Assembly (NCBI RefSeq): GCF_019880305.1
Contig: NZ_CP082301.1
Location: 5,766,001-5,830,000, forward strand
Direction of reading: 5' to 3'
Length of the DNA: 64,000 nt
Source: Streptomyces decoyicus
GTDB lineage: Bacteria > Actinomycetota > Actinomycetes > Streptomycetales > Streptomycetaceae
Within the stretch, counting starts at the first letter, position 1; each line of letters starts with the position of its first letter. Positions 36,204-44,153 of the stretch are shown here, piece by piece. The position numbers and the translations under genes are program-made. The notes under the pieces are model-generated. The model worked only from the letters and a program-made list of their open reading frames with translations. It was not told where the DNA came from and searched no databases.

Positions 36204-37835
36204 TCACTTGACGGCGACGCCGTCCCACGCGGCCTCGACGCCCTTGACCTCGGGGCTGCCGGCCTTGTACAGGTCGGTGGCCGCCTTGACGGTCGCCTCA
36301 CGGGCGGCCTTGTAGTCGGTGTTCGAGGTCATGTACTCGGTCAGGGCCTTGAACCAGATCTTCTCGGCCTTGTCCCGGCCGATGCCCTCGACCTTGGTGT
36401 TGTCCTTCGTCGGGCTGTCGTACTTCACGCCACCGATCTCCTTCGGGCCGCTGCCCTCGGACAGCAGGTAGAAGAAGTGGTTGGCGACGCCCGAGGAGTA
36501 GTGCGGGTCGAGGCCACCGGTGCTGGAGTCCCAGAAGTCCTTCGACTGACCGTCCTTGGACGGCTTGTCCATGTAGCGCAGCGGCGTGCCGTCACCGTTG
36601 ATGTCGATCTTCTCGCCGATGAGGTAGTCGCCCGGGTCCTTGTCGTTCTTGGCGTAGAACTCGACCGAGGTACCGAAGATGTCCGAGGTGCCCTCGTTCA
36701 GGCCGCCGGACTCACCGCTGTAGGTGAGGTTGGCGGTGGCGGAGGTGACACCGTGCGACATCTCGTGCGCCGCGACGTCGATGGCGGTGAGCGGGGCCTT
36801 GTTGCCCTCGCCGTCGCCGTACGTCATGCAGAAGCAGTCGTCGTCCCAGAAGGCGTTGACGTAGTTGTTGCCGTAGTGGACGCGCGAGGAGGCACCCTTG
36901 CCGTCACCCTTGATGCCGGCGCGGCCGTGCACCGTCTTGTAGTAGTCCCAGGTCTCGGCGGCACCGTAGTGCGCGTCGACGGCCGCGGTCTGCGGGTCGT
37001 CGGGCTTGCCGGTGCCCCACTTGTCGTCCTCGTCCGTGAAGGCCTTGCCTTCACCGGACTCGGAGTTCTCCAGGTTGGTGGTCTTGTGACCGCCGCGCTC
37101 CTTGTCGGTCAGCGTGAAGCCGCTGCCCTCCTTGGTGGTGCCCAGCTCGACGCTGCCGCTGAACTCGCTCTCGCCCTTGCCGGTGTGAATGTCGTCGTAC
37201 TGGAACAGCTTCTTGCCGCTGTTGGCGTCGGTGATGACGTGCATCCGGCTGGGGGTGCCGTCCTTCTTGACGCCCTTGACGATGGTGTCGTAGGCGAGGA
37301 CGGGCTTGCCGGAGGCGGCCCAGACGACCTTCTTGGGGGCCTGCGCGTCGGCCTTCTTCGCGCTGAGCGACTTCGCCGCGGTGCCCTGCGCCGACTGTGC
37401 GGCGGCCGTCGGGGCGATCTTCGCCGTGGTGGAGGCCACCTTGACCGACTTGTCGGTCGACTTGGTGGTGCTCTTGATCGCGCCGCCCTTGGCGGTGTGC
37501 ACGATCAGGTCGCCGCCCAGCACCGGCAGTCCGGCGTAGGTGCGGTCGTAGCGGGTGTGCGTGGTGCCGTCGGCGTCCTTGATGACGTCCTTGACGACCA
37601 GCTTCTCCTGTGCGCCCAGACCGAGTTCCTTGGCGGTCTGCGCCTTGGTGGCGCCCGCGTCGCGCAGCAGTTCCGCGCGGTGCGAGGCACTCAGCTTGAG
37701 GGGTGAACCGTCCGCGGTGGGGGCCTGGACGGACGAGGCGCCGGCGGTACCTGCGGTGATGCCGGCGGCCAGGAGGGCCGCTGCGGCTATGGCGGTACCG
37801 GCGACACGGGTCTTACGGGACATGTGGGGGGTCAC
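36204..37835 (-). CDS. Secreted M4-family neutral zinc metalloprotease
   Basis: A 543-residue thermolysin-like preproenzyme. GTG 37835 has AAGGAG upstream. A signal peptide (TRVAGTAIAAAALLAAGITAG) is followed by an FTP/PepSY-type propeptide of about 190 residues. The mature protease has zinc motif HEMSH with the downstream Glu in GGLNEGTSDIFG and catalytic His region DPHYSSGVANHFFYLL. The Trp/Cys-rich segment FWDDDCFCMTYGDG is shared with its neighbour. There is no C-terminal accessory domain. It follows a larger paralogue by 289 nt, and both carry a shared upstream element. Extracellular protein degradation is the likely role. Confidence 0.94.
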   Translation of the reverse strand: MTPHMSRKTRVAGTAIAAAALLAAGITAGTAGASSVQAPTADGSPLKLSASHRAELLRDAGATKAQTAKELGLGAQEKLVVKDVIKDADGTTHTRYDRTYAGLPVLGGDLIVHTAKGGAIKSTTKSTDKSVKVASTTAKIAPTAAAQSAQGTAAKSLSAKKADAQAPKKVVWAASGKPVLAYDTIVKGVKKDGTPSRMHVITDANSGKKLFQYDDIHTGKGESEFSGSVELGTTKEGSGFTLTDKERGGHKTTNLENSESGEGKAFTDEDDKWGTGKPDDPQTAAVDAHYGAAETWDYYKTVHGRAGIKGDGKGASSRVHYGNNYVNAFWDDDCFCMTYGDGEGNKAPLTAIDVAAHEMSHGVTSATANLTYSGESGGLNEGTSDIFGTSVEFYAKNDKDPGDYLIGEKIDINGDGTPLRYMDKPSKDGQSKDFWDSSTGGLDPHYSSGVANHFFYLLSEGSGPKEIGGVKYDSPTKDNTKVEGIGRDKAEKIWFKALTEYMTSNTDYKAAREATVKAATDLYKAGSPEVKGVEAAWDGVAVK

Positions 37836-37945
37836 GCGTGCTCCTTCAACTTTGCCAAGTGGTGGGGGTGCAAAGCGATGCGGGTGTGACGTGCGTTCGG
37901 GAAGACTGCCATTTCGAACGCGTGCATGTCAGGAGGGTGTTCGGA

Positions 37946-37966
37946 GATTGGCCGAAAAATGTCCGT
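37946..37966 (-). promoter_or_regulatory. Conserved 21-nt element upstream of protease 1
   Basis: GATTGGCCGAAAAATGTCCG plus T matches 18 of 21 positions of an element at 40669-40689 upstream of the second protease. It lies 111-131 nt before the start of the first. The TTGGCC core is part of a dyad in the other copy. It is likely a shared regulatory site or promoter part. Confidence 0.5.
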
Positions 37967-37998
37967 AGAGAGGTGATCGCTGTTCGTATAACGGAGCT

Positions 37999-38032
37999 GG
38001 GCGCCACCCCCGAAGATCCGGGAGTGACGCCC
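37999..38032 (-). terminator. Hairpin after the second M4 protease
   Basis: GGGCG, CAC and the following C-rich stretch pair with the CGGG, GTG and CGCCC at 38020-38032: about 12 bp with two mismatches and a 6-nt loop. It lies about 92 nt past the stop of the larger protease, separating it from protease 1. Confidence 0.55.
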
Positions 38033-38124
38033 AACAGGCTTGCCCTGACAGGTCAGTTGCGAGGTTCTTGATCCACCGGCCCGCCTATGTCACACGAGGG
38101 TGAAGGCCGAGTGCCGCCGTCCGG

Positions 38125-40404
38125 TCAGAACGTCAGCTTCCAGCCGTTGATGTAGCCGGAGTCCTGAGAGTAGACGTCCTGGACCCGAAGCTTCCAGGTC
38201 CCGCTCGCCTTCTCCGCGGAGGCGTTGACGGTGTAGGTGGTCTTCACGTCGGCCGCCGAGTCGAAGGCGCTGGAGTTCTTCAGCCGGTAGGCCGTGCCGT
38301 CCGGGGCGATCAGGTCCACGACCAGGTCACCGCGGTAGGTGTGCACGATGTCCACCGCGACCTTCAGCGTGCTCGGCGCGTTGCCGGTGCGGCCGACATT
38401 GAGCGGTGAGGTGACCGCCGCGCCCGCGTCCGGGATCGCCACGTCGTCGGTGTTCTCGAAGACGTTGCTGCCGCCGGCCGGGTTGATGGTCCAGGTGAAG
38501 GCGGTGGTACCGGTCTTCTTCGCGGCGTCGGTGACCGTGACCGTCACATTCCCGGTGCCGGCCGTGGTCGGCGTACCGGAGATCAGACCGGTGGTCGCGT
38601 TGATCGACAGCCCGGCGGGCAGCCCGGTCGCCGCGTACGACAGTGCGCCCGCGGTACCGCTGCTCGCCTTGATCTGGAGGCTCGCAGCCTGGCCCACGGT
38701 GCTGGTCTGGCTGCCCGGGTTGGTGACGGAGACCGCGCCGCTGTCCGGGACGCGGGAGCCGACGTTGACCGCCGCCCAGGTGTTGGCGACCGTGTTGTAC
38801 GAGGCGCTGCCCTCACCGAACAGGTCGGCGGCGGCCTTGAGGGTGGCGGTGCGGGCGGCCGCGTAGTTGGTGTTGGCGCTCATGTACTGGCTGAGTGCCT
38901 TGAACCAGACCTTCTCGGCGTTGGCCCGGCCGATGCCCGGGACCGGCAGGTTGTCGAAGGTCGGGCTGTCGTAGTGGACGCCGCCGATGTCCTTCGGGCC
39001 GCTGCCCTCGGACAGCAGGTAGAAGAAGTGGTTGGCGACACCGGACGAGTAGTGCACGTCCTTGTTGCCGACGTTGCTCGACCAGTAGTCGGCCGACGCA
39101 CCGTCCTTGGACGGCTTGTCCATGTAGCGCAGCGGGGTGCCGTCGCCATTGATGTCGATCTTCTCGCCGATGAGGTAGTCACCGGGGTCGGAGGAGTTGT
39201 TGGCGTAGAACTCCACCGCCGTACCGAAGATGTCGGAGGTCGCCTCGTTCAGGCCGCCGGACTCCCCGCTGTAGGTGAGGTCGGCGGTGGCCGCGGTGAC
39301 ACCGTGCGACATCTCGTGGCCGGCCACGTCGATGGAGGTCAGCGGGGCGGAGTTGCCGCTGCCGTCGCCGTACGTCATGCAGAAGCAGCCGTCGTCCCAG
39401 AAGGCGTTGACGTAGCTGTTGCCGTAGTGGACCCGGGAGTAGGCGCCGACGCCGTCGCCCTTGATGCCGCTGCGGCCGTGCACGTTCTTGTAGTAGTCCC
39501 AGGTCACCTGGGCACCGAAGGCCGCGTCGGCACCCGCCGTCTGGGCGTTCTGCGGGGTGCCGTCGCCCCAGGTGTCGTCCGCGTCGGTGAACAGCGTGCC
39601 GGTCCCGGAGGAGCCGTGCTTGAGGTCGTAGGTCTTGTGGTTGCCGCGGGTGGGGTCGGTCATCGAGAAGTTCGGCGCCGAGCCCGACGTGCCGACGGTG
39701 ACCTTGCCGCTGTACTGGGTGTTGCCGACGCCGTTCTCGATCCCCTGGTACTGGAAGAGCTTGGCGCCGGTCGTGGCATCCGTGATGACGTGCAGCTCGT
39801 TGGGGGTGCCGTCGTCCTGGAGCCCGCCGACCACGGTTTCGTACGCGAGCAGCGGCTTGCCGTCGGCGACCCAGACCACCTTGCGCGGTGCCTTCGCGGC
39901 CTCGGTCTTCTTCGACCCGAGCGCCTGCGCCGACTTGACGGCCTTCGCCTCGGCCGCGGCCGGCTTCACCTTCGCGGTGGTGCCGGCGACCTTGATCTGG
40001 GAACGGACGGCCTTGGTGACGCCCTTGAGCGTGCCGCCCTTGCTCTCGTGCACCACGAGGTCGCCGCCGAGGACGGGCAGCCCGTCGTAGGTGCGCTCGT
40101 AGCGGGTGTGGACGGTGCCGTCGACGTCCTTCGAGACGTCCTTGACGACCAGCTTCTCCTTCGCGCCGAGCTTCAGCTGCCGCGCGGTCTCGGCGGTGGT
40201 GGCGCCGGCTGCCCGTATCAGCTCCGCACGCTGGGACGGGGACAGCTTGGCCGGCAGGGCGCCGGGATCGGGGGTGGCATGCGTGGTGCCCGGCCGCGGG
40301 GCGGCCGCCGTGCCGGTGCCGGCCTGGACGCCGACTGCCAGCATCGCCGTGACGGCGACGAGTGCGCCGGTTGCAACGGCGCGTCCATGGGGGGTGCGTC
40401 TCAC
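38125..40404 (-). CDS. Secreted M4 metalloprotease with Ig-like and P domains
   Basis: A 759-residue preproenzyme. GTG 40404 has AAGGAG 5 nt upstream; the in-frame extension above it is low-complexity and rejected. A signal peptide (AVATGALVAVTAMLAVGVQAG) and propeptide precede the catalytic domain, which has HEMSH, GGLNEATSDIFG and DVHYSSGVANHFFYLL. After it come an Ig-like putative domain (VTNPGSQTSTVGQAASLQIK ... GTPTTAGTGNVTVTVTD) and a C-terminal proprotein-convertase P domain (VAVDIVHTYRGDLVVDLIAP ... SGYINGWKLTF). The P domain normally aids folding or substrate binding. It is a paralogue of the downstream protease, from tandem duplication with gain or loss of the C-terminal domains. 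Confidence 0.94.
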   Translation of the reverse strand: MRRTPHGRAVATGALVAVTAMLAVGVQAGTGTAAAPRPGTTHATPDPGALPAKLSPSQRAELIRAAGATTAETARQLKLGAKEKLVVKDVSKDVDGTVHTRYERTYDGLPVLGGDLVVHESKGGTLKGVTKAVRSQIKVAGTTAKVKPAAAEAKAVKSAQALGSKKTEAAKAPRKVVWVADGKPLLAYETVVGGLQDDGTPNELHVITDATTGAKLFQYQGIENGVGNTQYSGKVTVGTSGSAPNFSMTDPTRGNHKTYDLKHGSSGTGTLFTDADDTWGDGTPQNAQTAGADAAFGAQVTWDYYKNVHGRSGIKGDGVGAYSRVHYGNSYVNAFWDDGCFCMTYGDGSGNSAPLTSIDVAGHEMSHGVTAATADLTYSGESGGLNEATSDIFGTAVEFYANNSSDPGDYLIGEKIDINGDGTPLRYMDKPSKDGASADYWSSNVGNKDVHYSSGVANHFFYLLSEGSGPKDIGGVHYDSPTFDNLPVPGIGRANAEKVWFKALSQYMSANTNYAAARTATLKAAADLFGEGSASYNTVANTWAAVNVGSRVPDSGAVSVTNPGSQTSTVGQAASLQIKASSGTAGALSYAATGLPAGLSINATTGLISGTPTTAGTGNVTVTVTDAAKKTGTTAFTWTINPAGGSNVFENTDDVAIPDAGAAVTSPLNVGRTGNAPSTLKVAVDIVHTYRGDLVVDLIAPDGTAYRLKNSSAFDSAADVKTTYTVNASAEKASGTWKLRVQDVYSQDSGYINGWKLTF

Positions 40405-40514
40405 ACTGACTCCTTCTGCGGTGGCCGCTGCGTGGCGAGGCGGCCGAGGGGGACCGGGCGGCGAAGCGGCCGTCCGGGCAGAGCGAGGCAGAACTCTTGG
40501 AGCGTGTGGGGGGA

Positions 40515-40560
40515 GACGTACGGGAGGTGCTGGACGTACGGGAGGTGCTGGACGTACGGG
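40515..40560. repeat. 18-nt tandem repeat, 2.6 copies
   Basis: The unit gacgtacgggaggtgctg occurs at 40515-40532 and 40533-40550 without mismatch, with a partial third copy at 40551-40560. It lies in the likely 5' leader of the larger M4 protease gene. On the minus strand each unit contains CACCTCCCG. Confidence 0.85.
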
Positions 40561-40668
40561 TGGAGCAGGCGGTACCTGGGGCCGCGGGATGTGGTGCTGT
40601 GGGGATCCGTGCGGCGGTTGCCGGGAAGAGTCCCACCACAAGTGGCTTGTTGTCAGGGTCCGTTCAAC

Positions 40669-40689
40669 GATTGGCCAAAAACCGTCCGT
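40669..40689 (-). promoter_or_regulatory. Conserved 21-nt element upstream of protease 2
   Basis: GATTGGCCAAAAACCGTCCG plus T matches the protease 1 element (37946-37966) at 18 of 21 positions. It contains the perfect 8-nt palindrome TTGGCCAA. Confidence 0.5.
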
Positions 40690-40868
40690 TGCGCGAAATC
40701 GGTGTCCGGTAGCCGGACGGCCCGTGATCGGCCGCGCGACCCGTCCACGCCCTTTCAAACCTTCGTAAACCGCTCCCACCGCAGCTCATAGCCGTCCGGA
40801 TCCCGTCCCCTGAAGATCCGCCCCGCCGGGCACCTCGGGCCCCAGGGGCGGGACTTTGCGGGCCCGCC

Positions 40869-40898
40869 CTAGGGCCTGATGCAAACGACAGGCCCTAG
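40869..40898. terminator. 10-bp hairpin at the end of the ABC remnant
   Basis: CTAGGGCCTG and CAGGCCCTAG are perfect complements with a 10-nt loop. It overlaps the TAG stop of the remnant and probably ends its transcription. Confidence 0.65.
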
Positions 40899-42245
40899 CC
40901 GTGCCAGGAGCGCCACAGGGCGGCGTACGCGCCGTCCGCCGCCACCAGCTCGTCGTGGGTGCCGAGTTCGGCCAGCCGGCCGGCCTCCATGACGGCCACC
41001 CGGTCCGCGTCGTGTGCGGTGTGCAGACGGTGCGCGATGGCGATGACCGTACGGCCCTTCAGAGCGGCGGCCAGAGCGCGCTCCGTGTGCCGTGCCGTAC
41101 GGGGATCGAGCAGCGCGGTCGCCTCGTCCAGGATCAGGGTGTGCGGATCCGCCGGCACCACCCGGGCCAGGGCCAGTTGCTGGGACTGGGCACCGTCGTG
41201 GAGGCCGCCGGCGCCCAGTTCGGTGTCCAGGCCGGCCGGCAGCTCGGCGGCCCGGTCGGCCCCACGGCGGAAAGTGCTCCGCGCAGCGTCGTGCGGTGTG
41301 CAGCCGGGTCGCGAGGGCCGCCTCGGTGTGCGCGTCGACGGCCGAGGTCGGTTCGACGGCGAGCAGCACCTCGGGGTCGGCCAGCAGCGCCCGCACCAGG
41401 CGCAGCCGCTGTCGCTGACCGCCGGAGAGCTTGCGGCCCTGCGCCTCGACCGGTGCGTCGAGCCCGTCCGGCAGACCGCGGACGATGTACCGGCCACGGC
41501 CGTCCGGACGGCGCGGCCGATCGCCTCCTCGGACGGGTCCCGGTGTCCGGCGACCACCTCGCGCAGCATCCCGGCGAACAGATCCGCTTCGTTGTCCGCG
41601 ACCAGGATCCGCTCACGGAGCTGCCGTGGCGCGATCTCGTCGAGACGTGCCGCGCCCCAGGTCGCGGCCGAATCCGCGAACCGGCCGAGGCGGTCGACCA
41701 CCGCCGCCCACTCGGCCGGCCGGGCGGTGGCCAGTGCGGTCAGCAGCCCGGGAACACCTCGACACCCGACGCCGGATCATGCAGCACGGAGCCGGCGCCG
41801 GGAGCGTCCCGTGCCGCACGGGCACCCCATGGGCGCTCCGGCTCCAGCGCCAGGAACCGTACGACCCGCCGGGCGGCCACCAGCCCCCGGGTGAGGTCGT
41901 AGCCGCCCTCGATGAAGAACGACACCGGTACCACCAGGGCCGCCGCATGGCCGTCGACCGCCACCAACTCGCCCACCGTGATGGTCCTTGGGCCGCCATC
42001 CGGGCCGCCGGCCAGGTCACCGCGGCCAGGAACAGCGTCGGCAGGCCGACCCCGAGGGCATGCACCCAGCTCTTCACCGATCCGACGCGGTACCCCTCGC
42101 CGCGCAGCGCCTGTGACGCGCGCCGGTAGCGGTCGGCGAACACCTCTTCCCCGCCCAGGCCGTTGAGCACCCGCAGTCCGCCGACCAGGTCCGTCAGCCG
42201 TGCCGCCGGCCCGCTCTGCCGCTCGCGGTACCGCGTCTCCGCCCC
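40895..42245 (-). pseudogene. Decayed ABC exporter, fused remnants of two half-transporters
   Basis: Pieces of an ABC exporter are readable on the minus strand in changing frames. First is a membrane-domain part without its N-terminus (RYRERQSGPAARLTDLVGG, then VGELVAVDGHAAALVVPVSF in another frame near 42000). Next is an ATPase domain (ERILVADNEADLFAGMLRE) that shifts frame near 41500 to give GRKLSGGQRQRLRLVRALLA and VLLAVEPTSAVDAHTEAAL. Near 41270 it jumps back into a second ATPase C-terminus (LPAGLDTELGAGGLHDGAQ, HTLILDEATALLDPRT, TVIAIAHRLHTAHDADRVAV). The second signature is degenerate (GLHDGAQSQQ). No Walker A was found. The upstream end abuts the stop of the next gene, so the 5' part is deleted. 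Confidence 0.85.
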
Positions 42246-44153
42246 CTACCCCACGCTGTCCCGCCACGCCTGGTGCAGCTCGGCGAACCGGCCCCGGTCG
42301 GCGATGAGGTGGGCCGGCGGGCCGTCCTCGACGATCCGGCCGTCGGCCATCACCAGGACCCGGTCGGCGATGTCGACGGTCGAGAGGCGGTGCGCGATCA
42401 CCAGGGCCGTACGGCCGTGCAGCACCGTGGTCATGGCGCGCTGCACCGCACGTTCACCGGGGATGTCCAGGGAGCTGGTGGCCTCGTCGAGGATGAGCAC
42501 GGCGGGGTCGGCGAGCAGGGCGCGGGCGAAGCCCACCAGTTGGCGCTGGCCGGCGGAGATCCGGCCGCCGCGCTTGCGGACGTCGGTGTCGTAGCCGTCC
42601 GGCAGGGCGGCGATGAAGTCATGGGCGCCGATGGCCTTCGCGGCGTGTTCGATCTCCTCGCGGGTGGCGTCCGGGCGGCCGAGGGCGATGTTGTCGGCGA
42701 CCGTGCCGGAGAACAGGAACGCCTCCTGGGTGACCATGACGACGCCGCGGCGCAGCGTGGTGGTGGACAGCGCGCGCAGATCGACGCCGTCGAGCAGCAC
42801 CTGGCCCTCGGTGGGGTCGTAGAAGCGGGCCAGCAGCTTGGCGAGGGTGGACTTGCCGGCGCCGGTGGCGCCCACCACGGCGACGGTGGTGCCCGCCGCA
42901 AGGGTCAACTCGAAGCGCGGCAGCACCTCACCGCCGGTGCGGTAGGCGAAGCGGACGTCGCGGAAGACGACCTCGCGGCCCGGCCGGCCGGCCGCTACGG
43001 CCGGCAGCGTGGCGGGTGCCCCGGGCTCGGGGACGCCGGGGCGCCGGGAGAGCAGTCCGGCGACCTTCTGGAGGGAAGCGGCCGCGGATTCATAGGAGTT
43101 GAGGAACATCCCGAGGCGGTCGATGGGGTCGTACAGCCGCCGCAGATAGAGCACCCCGGCGGCCAGGACGCCGAGCGCCAGGCCGCCCGTGGCCACGCGA
43201 TAGGCGCCCCACAGGACGATCGCGGCGACCGCGGTATTGGCCGCCAGCCGGGAGAGGACGACATAGCGCGCCATCTCCAGGAAGGTGTCGCCGTTGATCC
43301 GTGCGTGTGCGTGGTTCAGCCGGGCGAATGCGGCGTCGTTCGGCCGCTCGCGGCGGAACGCCTGCACCGGGCGGATGCCGTTGAGGGTCTCGGTGAACTT
43401 CACGATGACGCCCGCCATCGCCGTCGACTTCGCGCTGTAGACCCGGTGCGAACGGCGCCGGAAGGAGCGTACGAGGAGGGCGAGCGGCCCGGCGGAGGCG
43501 AGGGCGGCCGCGCCGAAGCCCGAGTCCAGGTAGACCAGGGTGGCGGTGATGTAGACCGTCGACAGGATGATCGTGACCAGCTCCTGGAGCCCCTCTTCGA
43601 GGAGTTCGCGCAGCGATTCCACGTCCGTCGTGGCCCGGGAGATCAGCCGGCCGGAGGTATAGCGCTCGTGGAAGTCCAGGCTGAGCGCCTGCGCATGCCG
43701 GAAGATCCGCCCGCGGAGGTCGAGCAGGACCTCCTGGCTGACCCGTGCGGAGAGCTGGATGAAGCCGAACTGGAGCCCGCCGGACGCCCCCGCGCACAGC
43801 ACCGCCGCCACCGCCACGGCGATCAGCGGTCCGTGATCGCCCGCCCGCAGCGCCGGGACCGCGCGGTCGAGCGCGTAGGCGACCAGCAGCGGACCGGCCT
43901 GCACGGCGGCCTGCTGGAGCAGCAGCAGGACGGCCGCCGCCCAGACCCGGCGCCGCTGCGGCGCCAGCAGCGAGCCGAGGAGGGTGCGCGAGGCGCCCTT
44001 GGGGGTGGGGAGCACATCGAGGGCGAAGGAGTCGGCTGCGGGGGAGTCCCCGGCCTCCGGCGGCCGCGGCGGGGAAGGGGGTTGCTGCGGGCCGGGGCGG
44101 CCCTCGGGACCCTCGGGGTCGTCGGACGGGAGGCCGGTGGCGGTGGTGGTCAT
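42246..44153 (-). CDS. ABC exporter half-transporter (membrane + ATPase), second subunit
   Basis: A 635-residue fused permease-ATPase. A Pro/Glu-rich cytoplasmic leader of about 50 residues precedes the type I exporter membrane domain (starting VWAAAVLLLLQQAAVQAGPL). The ATPase has Walker A VGATGAGKST, Q-loop VTQEAFLF, signature ISAGQRQLVGFARAL (LSGGQ replaced by ISAGQ), Walker B VLILDEATSSLD and H-loop IAHRLS. ATG 44153 overlaps the stop of the partner gene (ATGA). The two probably form a heterodimer exporting a drug or lipid-like compound. It ends against the decayed exporter. Confidence 0.93.
   Translation of the reverse strand: MTTTATGLPSDDPEGPEGRPGPQQPPSPPRPPEAGDSPAADSFALDVLPTPKGASRTLLGSLLAPQRRRVWAAAVLLLLQQAAVQAGPLLVAYALDRAVPALRAGDHGPLIAVAVAAVLCAGASGGLQFGFIQLSARVSQEVLLDLRGRIFRHAQALSLDFHERYTSGRLISRATTDVESLRELLEEGLQELVTIILSTVYITATLVYLDSGFGAAALASAGPLALLVRSFRRRSHRVYSAKSTAMAGVIVKFTETLNGIRPVQAFRRERPNDAAFARLNHAHARINGDTFLEMARYVVLSRLAANTAVAAIVLWGAYRVATGGLALGVLAAGVLYLRRLYDPIDRLGMFLNSYESAAASLQKVAGLLSRRPGVPEPGAPATLPAVAAGRPGREVVFRDVRFAYRTGGEVLPRFELTLAAGTTVAVVGATGAGKSTLAKLLARFYDPTEGQVLLDGVDLRALSTTTLRRGVVMVTQEAFLFSGTVADNIALGRPDATREEIEHAAKAIGAHDFIAALPDGYDTDVRKRGGRISAGQRQLVGFARALLADPAVLILDEATSSLDIPGERAVQRAMTTVLHGRTALVIAHRLSTVDIADRVLVMADGRIVEDGPPAHLIADRGRFAELHQAWRDSVG

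Larger units (their letters stand above)
40405..40894. other. 490-nt region upstream of the larger protease
   Basis: There is no gene. It has an 18-nt tandem repeat at 40515-40560, the element shared with protease 1 at 40669-40689 (265-285 nt before the start), and the first arm of a hairpin at 40869-40898 that ends the ABC remnant. Confidence 0.55.

Noticed and set aside
35719..36315. A 198-residue plus-strand open frame as an intact gene
   Set aside because: Only a short hydrolase-like part is recognisable. The rest is Arg/Gly-rich and runs into the protease gene antisense.
40405..40779. N-terminal extension of the larger M4 protease with APPVRP repeats
   Set aside because: GTG 40404 has AAGGAG 5 nt upstream and is followed directly by a signal peptide. 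The extension only translates an 18-nt DNA repeat.
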